Source of the DNA: Rhipicephalus microplus
Taxonomy: Eukaryota; Arthropoda; Arachnida; Ixodida; Ixodidae
Direction: 5' to 3'
Length of the DNA: 64,000 nt
Assembly: GCF_043290135.1 (NCBI RefSeq)
Contig: NC_134701.1
Location: 199,004,101 to 199,068,100, forward strand
Shown here: positions 58,745-64,000 of the stretch, piece after piece
Layout: each line of letters opens with the position of its first letter
How positions within the stretch are numbered: the first letter of the stretch is position 1
Notes under the pieces: generated by a model
What the model was told of the DNA's origin: nothing
The model's input: the letters and a program-made list of their open reading frames with translations, nothing else
Databases searched by the model: none
Position numbers and translations under genes: made by a program

Positions 58745-60239
58745 TCCTTGCGCTAAAATTACATTAAAAAGTTAGGGGCTCCACGACACTCTGCAATCGA
58801 AATAGAGGTTCCCTATGGCCAGAAGGTACATAATTCCTGCCTTATGTAATACTTCGGCCCCTGTCGAAGTGTTACATGATGGAGGTAAAACAGAAACGCG
58901 TAGAGTGGCAACATCGATGCACATCTCTCAGATCGAAGGGGTGCTGCAGAAAACCTTTCTCTATCCTTTGTGTAAGCACAAGCATACAGCTCTTCTTTTT
59001 TTTTTTCTGCTAGCACGAACAGCCTTGTTGTACTAGAGCCAATTATACGCAGATAACCGCCGACTATATACCTTAGGTCATATTTATTGCCAACTGGGGT
59101 ACAGAGTAACAAACTTTCATTTTACTGCGTTAGTTCCATCTGCATCACTAATTCTCCTGGTGCCATTAACATAATTACTAGCACTTGTCCTTCGCGTTTC
59201 CGAAGATGTTCTTTTTGTAAAGGGGGTTTATTGAAGGACTGAGCAAGCGGGTGGTAGCTCTAAAGGAACGCAGGCGGACCCAGATGACGGTGCTTGATCG
59301 CCGATCTCGTACCTTTTTCTTGTGTTGATGATAGCTGACCTGATGGTATCAACGTCTTTCTTATTCACTACATTTTTAACAGTTTGTTTCATACTGAAGT
59401 GGTTTCTTTTACATTTAGAATGACGTCTCATTCACTTGCTTAACGCGATGGTTGTGTGCCCTGAGGCTTCGCAGCCGTGCATCGTACCTGGAATTCGCTG
59501 TAAGGAATGCTGTGCTGACTCACGCACGTAGGAAGCTTTGCCATTTGACGTGTTCTTTTTTTTTTTTCAATATTTCACCACACGATTCGCCCCTCTGCAG
59601 TGGCAACATGGTTGAGATTTGTTCTGTCGGCTATGCGTGCGTTTATGAGGAGTACCGCGTACGTAATAGATTGGACATGACTTACGAGCTTGCCAGGAAC
59701 GCGTCTTTTCGGCATGTTAGCGGGGCAAGTGCACGTTGTGCCACTGAACATGAAAAAGTCTGAATCGAAGTGAGTGTCGAAGTGCTCGTCGCGAAGTTTC
59801 ACTCGCCTTGATTATGCGGCGGAACATCACCGTTACGATTAGGTATACGCGCCTTATTTTGCCGTCTACAGACCCATGTTATGCGTAAGAACGAAAAAGT
59901 CTGGATCGTTAGGCGTGATAATATCTGTTTTGTTGAGTTTTGTTTTAACAAATATTACCTTGCTTACAACGTTGTTGGGAAAGATGTTTCGATCTGCACG
60001 TCTGCCACTACCTTCGCTATGGGGCACACGTCATGCGACATAATTGTTGGGCAGTGGTCACCTAAATGGGCTGCTCAACCTTATACTGCTGTTACTGCAA
60101 TACGAACCTCGGATCAACTAAGGAGATCGTTTACTATGCACTGTGAAGCCGCGAATCAATCAATCAATCAATCAATCAATTAATTGATTTATCCGACAGG
60201 CTCTTACATTCCCTCTTACAATCTCACTTGTTATATAGA
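58745..60239. other. Intronic stretch: no gene recognised
   Basis: Holds an (aatc)n run at 60154-60181 and otherwise no recognisable element. Confidence 0.45.
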
Positions 60240-60307
60240 ATGCCTGCTCTTAGGCATAGTGCTAGGCATAAACACACACACAAGTTTGCTTCGTGTATGT
60301 AGTCTTA
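60240..60307 (+). repeat. Repeat fragment abutting the exon 2 acceptor
   Basis: Shares acaagtttgcttcgtgtatg and the preceding ctgctcttaggcatag with 50861-50933. It ends about 34 bp left of exon 2, so repeat-derived sequence may supply part of the branch-point region. Confidence 0.6.
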
Positions 60308-60339
60308 ACAGCGAGCGATGTTGGCTCCCTCGTGTGCGC

Positions 60340-60341
60340 AG
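60340..60341 (+). other. Splice acceptor of SDR intron 1
   Basis: The ag of ctcgtgtgcgcag precedes GTT GTG AAG (V158-V159-K160) in phase 0. The polypyrimidine tract is short. Confidence 0.88.
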
Positions 60342-60703
60342 GTTGTGAAGGCCTTCCTTCCGGACATGATGGCAGCCAACCACGGCCACATCGTGTGCAT
60401 CGCCTCGCTGGCCGGACTGGGCGGCGTGTGCCGGCTTACCGACTACTGCGGCTCCAAGTTCGCCGCGGTGGGCTTCCAGGAGTCGCTGGCCATGGAGATG
60501 GCCACCGAGGGATACACGGGCATCCGATTCACCACCGTCTGCCCCTTCTTCATCAACACGGGCATGTTCGCCGGCGTGGAACCGGGCGTGTTCGGCTTCC
60601 TGAGGCCCGAGTACGTGGCCGACGAGACCATCGAGGCCGTGCTCAGGGACAAGCCGCTGCTCATCATGCCCAAGGTCTTCTACACGCTCGTCGCGCTCAA
60701 GAC
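60342..60703 (+). CDS. SDR16C-family short-chain dehydrogenase/reductase, exon 2
   Basis: Continues exon 1 in frame from residue 158 to 277 plus two bases. It carries the catalytic residues S179 (IASLAG), Y192 and K196 (YCGSK, the YxxxK motif), with the expected 13-residue Ser-Tyr spacing, and the downstream PFFINTGMF segment that closes over the cofactor. FAAVGFQESL after the Lys is characteristic of SDR16C. High GC (many third-position G/C) contrasts with the surrounding intron. Exon 2 ends ...LK plus ac|gtgagt, phase 2, where relatives continue with about 30 C-terminal residues. The in-frame stop just after the junction (60705) is intronic. All tetrad residues are intact, so an active enzyme is expected. 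Substrate and tissue cannot be read from sequence. Confidence 0.95.
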
Positions 60704-60709
60704 GTGAGT
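60704..60709 (+). other. Splice donor of SDR intron 2 (gtgagt, phase 2)
   Basis: LK-ac|gtgagt corresponds to the position where the C-terminal exon of relatives begins. The next exon was not found before 64000. Confidence 0.8.
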
Positions 60710-63232
60710 TGGTCTACGCGGTATAGCCGTCGCGAGGGTTACTTTCAATCGCAGCTGGGACGGAGTAATCGTGAACGGTTGTTCTATGGCTGCACACTGG
60801 AGGCCGGGTCCGTGCGCTTTTTGAATGTTGTGTTTTAACTCGAATTTCGTTCGTGCTGCTTGCAGGTCACACGAGCACCCTGAATAGCGAGGTGGTGTAA
60901 CTGTGAACTTGAAAAGAGCGCAAGGGAAAAGCTCGCGGTGGTACTACGGACAACTATTTCTAAAGCTGTTACAGAATGAAATGCTTCGACCGGTTCAGAG
61001 AAACTTGAAGGAGAAAGGATGTAGACCGTCGTCATACGCCCGGCTGCAGCTCCGCAAAAAACGATGTCTGGTTTCTTACACGTTTTTTTTTTTTTTACAT
61101 CACTGTCCCCAAAGAATAAACTGCTACCGCGACACCGAGAAAACATTAAGTGCCCTGTAAAAATTTATTTAAAACCAGACTACAATTTGATAACGGACTT
61201 AAGCGGTCTTCTGAAACTCAAAGCGCTGGTTTGCGCAGCTTTGTGCAGGCTGCATTCTGCTGCTGCTTCCTCTCAAATACGGAGAAATCAGTGGTACTGA
61301 AGGCGGGCTGTCCCGATAAGCATTAAGCAATCAGGCCTCGGTACTGCCGTGGGCTCACTTAACAGGGCAAGCAGCACAGGGCAGTTTCTGCTAGCTGGTT
61401 TTATCTATAGCTGCGGGGGAAAGAAAGAAAACATTGTCGTATACATTAAGCATGTGCACTTCCGACATCGCGTTGACTGGTGCCATCCGCAATGACGTCA
61501 GTTATCGCGTGCTGCCGGTCGTAATTGGTCAGCCACAAAATTTATGTAAGTTTGGCTTGGAAAGCATCGGTATTGGGCGATCTCTGTAATCAGCGTTAAA
61601 TTTGAAGTGATATTTATCAGGCTAACCTGTTACTCTGATGGACCTATAAGATAATGCGCAATTTCCTTTAGGAGCCGGTGACTCTGTACTGCGACTCTTG
61701 TCTTCTCATGTCAATTATGAATCTTCTCAAACCCAAGCGTGGCCCCTTCTGTATATATACTTGTATACTGATCTCAATAAGCGCTAACGAGAGAAAAAAT
61801 CTTTGCGGATTAGCCCTCTCGTCTTTTAGTGCCTTCAGTGTTCGCCTCTCTGCATGACATTGCACTCGCACTGCACCGTGCACGCACTGCACGCTTACGC
61901 AGCACCTTACATTTCGTGCACCTTCATGCTTGCATTTAGTTTAAGCAATAAGTGGCACAAGAAAAAAAAAACTTGAAGTATGTTGGGCCGCATAAGCTTT
62001 TTCAGCCATTGTAAGACACACTGGAAGAAGGAATTCGGACAGCACGGTAGGAAGTCACAAACACTAAAGTACTGTTGTTTCGCTGAAGGGCGCTTTCAGC
62101 GGTACAAAAACATCAATTAACCAAAGAGCGGACGAAGAAAGGGCATGGAACGAACGCCTGCGTAACTTCTTGTTGCACTCGTTTACCATTACTTAATATG
62201 GTGAAACAACCCTTGCTATTCGACATTGCTACTCGGCTGCTTGGATGAAGCTCAAAACTTCACACCCTCGAAGTTCGCCTTCAAACAGCCGTATCACAGA
62301 CGTATCACGTCACAGATTTCTCGGCCTTCTCGCTTTGTTTTATTTATTTATTTGTTTATTTCCCTTCTACCCGGAAGGATGGAGACAGTTGCAAATTTGG
62401 TGTTGTGTTTACGTTCGAATGCAATGACATTTTTTAAAGAACAATTATATTTCTTTGTTATTACCAAAATATAATCTCTATAATCTCTATAATCTGTACA
62501 CGGAGGTTTGGTAACCAGCGAGCATGGGAACTTTACAAGAGTAGCGCACGTAGTGGGAGTAGCTCAGAATATTTCAGTCAAGGAGAAAATGTGATAATAT
62601 ATTGACGTGATGTGTATATTGTGTCATTGTAGCCTTTAATCACTATTGTATGAGCTTACAAATACAAACAAACAAGCAAGTAAACAAAAAAAGCATCCTA
62701 GAAGGATATCCTCTACTTCTGACGTAAAAACTGTATTAATCTGTTGAAGTGCATAGATAAGAATATTCTAGTATTAGAGCGACTTGCCGGCTACTTTCTG
62801 TGGCAATGGAAGACTTATTGCCAAAATTAAAAGTTCTATAGGTGATATAAATTGGACACAAAAAATAGAAGCACTCATAGAAAGTGACCGGGTGTCTATG
62901 GTTGACGTCAGCCATCGAAAGCGCGCGACATGTTACCTCTGCACTCAACTCTTCGCCTATACCTTTGCTTCTTCAATACTTCGCATAGCGGCTTTATAAG
63001 AATGCGTCCAACGTCAAAGCATGCACTGTGCTTACTGTGTCTCACGCGCCACCTCTCCGAAAGCAGCTCTATAGCTGGGCCGCCGCACGCACCAATTGGA
63101 TGCGTTGGTCGAGATGCTGCGCCCAATCCAACCTCTGCTTCCCGTGACGTCACGCAGGGAACAGATCGTCCCTGTTCCCTTTCCTCCGTCTCACCTTCGT
63201 AAGTGTTTTTTTTCCCAGCAGCGTTTTTTGTT
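60710..63232. other. Start of SDR intron 2: no exon seen
   Basis: AT-rich DNA with a T-run at 61082-61096 and an A-run at 61962-61971. I looked for a short GC-rich exon encoding a C-terminal FLP...G...MD-type segment and found none. Confidence 0.5.
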
Positions 63233-63328
63233 TGTCAACCTTGTGTTTTTCCACCCTGTGTATTGCCCACCTTGTGTTTTGTCAACTTTGTGTTTTGCCC
63301 ACCTTGTGTTTTGTCCACCATGTGTGCT
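63233..63328. repeat. 16-bp minisatellite, six units
   Basis: Units such as gcccaccttgtgtttt (63265-63280 and 63297-63312) and gtcaactttgtgtttt (63281-63296) repeat every 16 bp, with the outer units more diverged. Confidence 0.9.
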
Positions 63329-64000
63329 TGACACAGTTTTCCTCATTCTTCGCCAGAGGGCCATTGAATAACATAGCTATAGCAGCTATATCTGTAGCTG
63401 CCACAGTCAATTCATTCAAAGCTGTCGAAGGACTGTGGCTACAGAAACATGCTGCGTCACTTTGACGTGTCACCGAGGCGGCTAAGCAAAAAAAAAAGTA
63501 AATAAATAAACCTTTCGTAAAACAATGTTGTAAAGACGAATGTTACGTGAAATTCTTGTTAAGTTCGTAGGCCAAAACAATGATAAGAATAAGAGGCACC
63601 CAGGAAAGGTTGCCTAGATTGATATTGACCACCACATCCAAGCGCACGCGCTTTTTCCTATTTTATCCCCATTAAGGTAAGGCCCTACCACGGCCGGTAA
63701 TCGAGCCTGTATCAATGCACACTGCGTAGCCCCTAAACTACCACAGGGAGTCAAACTGTAGCCTTGTAACTAAGGAAGGTTGTTAAGAAAACATGGCGAT
63801 GTAAGCTAGGTATAGTAATAATGGTAATAGTTATGGTAATGATTACCCTGAAGAAAGCATAATGAGAATGAACACTGAATCGGCAGTCGTGACCGGCGAG
63901 TGACGAGCCTTAATTGCAAACCAAATGCTTCTTTAAAAAAATTAAATGTTTACAAAGAGAGATTGGTGCCAATGGGAGGCCTGCTACTCCTCTTTTCTTG
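63329..64000. other. Right end of window: no gene recognised
   Basis: AT-rich sequence to the window edge, with no SDR exon, RNA gene or known repeat recognised. Confidence 0.5.

Larger units (their letters stand above)
10020..60341 (+). other. SDR intron 1, about 50.3 kb
   Basis: Bounded by gtaagt and gcgcag. Joining the flanking exons gives HYW-VVKAFLPDM, which aligns without gap to the HLWTYKAFLPAM-type segment of relatives. The intron accounts for 79% of the window and holds the repeats listed separately. No nested gene with recognisable domains was found on either strand. Confidence 0.88.

Noticed and set aside
60154..60187. (aatc)n run as the end of another SINE
   Set aside because: The family-specific body blocks are absent on either side, so only a simple repeat can be supported.
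60318..60341. ATG at 60318 as the start of a separate intronless SDR gene
   Set aside because: The first eight codons have no similarity, cross a splice acceptor and lack the Rossmann half of the enzyme, which is supplied by exon 1.
63096..63465. Cys/Leu-rich ORFs with repeated VLPTLCF-like peptides
   Set aside because: The repeats come from the 16-bp minisatellite. There is no other support for coding.
60704..64000. Terminal SDR exon within the window
   Set aside because: I searched by eye for the expected short C-terminal segment after an ag acceptor in phase 2 and saw nothing convincing.

Overview
The window looks like nuclear DNA of a hard (ixodid) tick. It is intron- and repeat-rich arthropod sequence carrying several copies of a tRNA-derived SINE of the kind described from ixodid ticks as Ruka, plus many 3'-truncated non-LTR retrotransposons, and it has one clearly recognisable protein gene. 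The tick assignment rests on remembered repeat consensus sequences and was not checked by search; no species is claimed.

Layout. Positions 1-1395 hold a tandem array of ten tRNA-Val(AAC) genes on the minus strand, with a period of 145-147 bp. The array runs off the left edge, and an eleventh isolated copy sits at 2162-2234. From 2235 to about 9.1 kb there is non-coding DNA with a tRNA-like fragment, a 64-bp fold-back and two LINE 3' ends. From 9549 the plus strand carries the gene of a membrane-anchored short-chain dehydrogenase/reductase of the SDR16C group (epidermal retinol dehydrogenase 2 / 17-beta-HSD 11-like). Exon 1 is 9549-10019 (157 codons) and exon 2 is 60342-60703 (120 codons plus 2 nt). 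Both junctions are canonical and the reading frame is kept. They are separated by an intron of about 50.3 kb. The final exon, about 30 codons by comparison with relatives, was not found before 64000, so the gene runs off the right edge.

The giant intron is filled with mobile DNA: six recognisable Ruka-like SINEs (two with clear and one with approximate target-site duplications), a dimeric tRNA-Gly/Ala-like SINE, another tRNA-headed SINE, 3' ends of at least three LINE families, a pair of about 217-bp MITEs, a 618-bp inverted-repeat element, a GC-rich palindrome and several microsatellites. I found no convincing nested gene, no rRNA, no CRISPR and no virus-derived coding sequence.

Most short open frames are chance ORFs or cross repeats. 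The two unrelated functional units are the Pol III tRNA array (minus strand) and the Pol II SDR gene (plus strand). Nothing in the sequence links their regulation.
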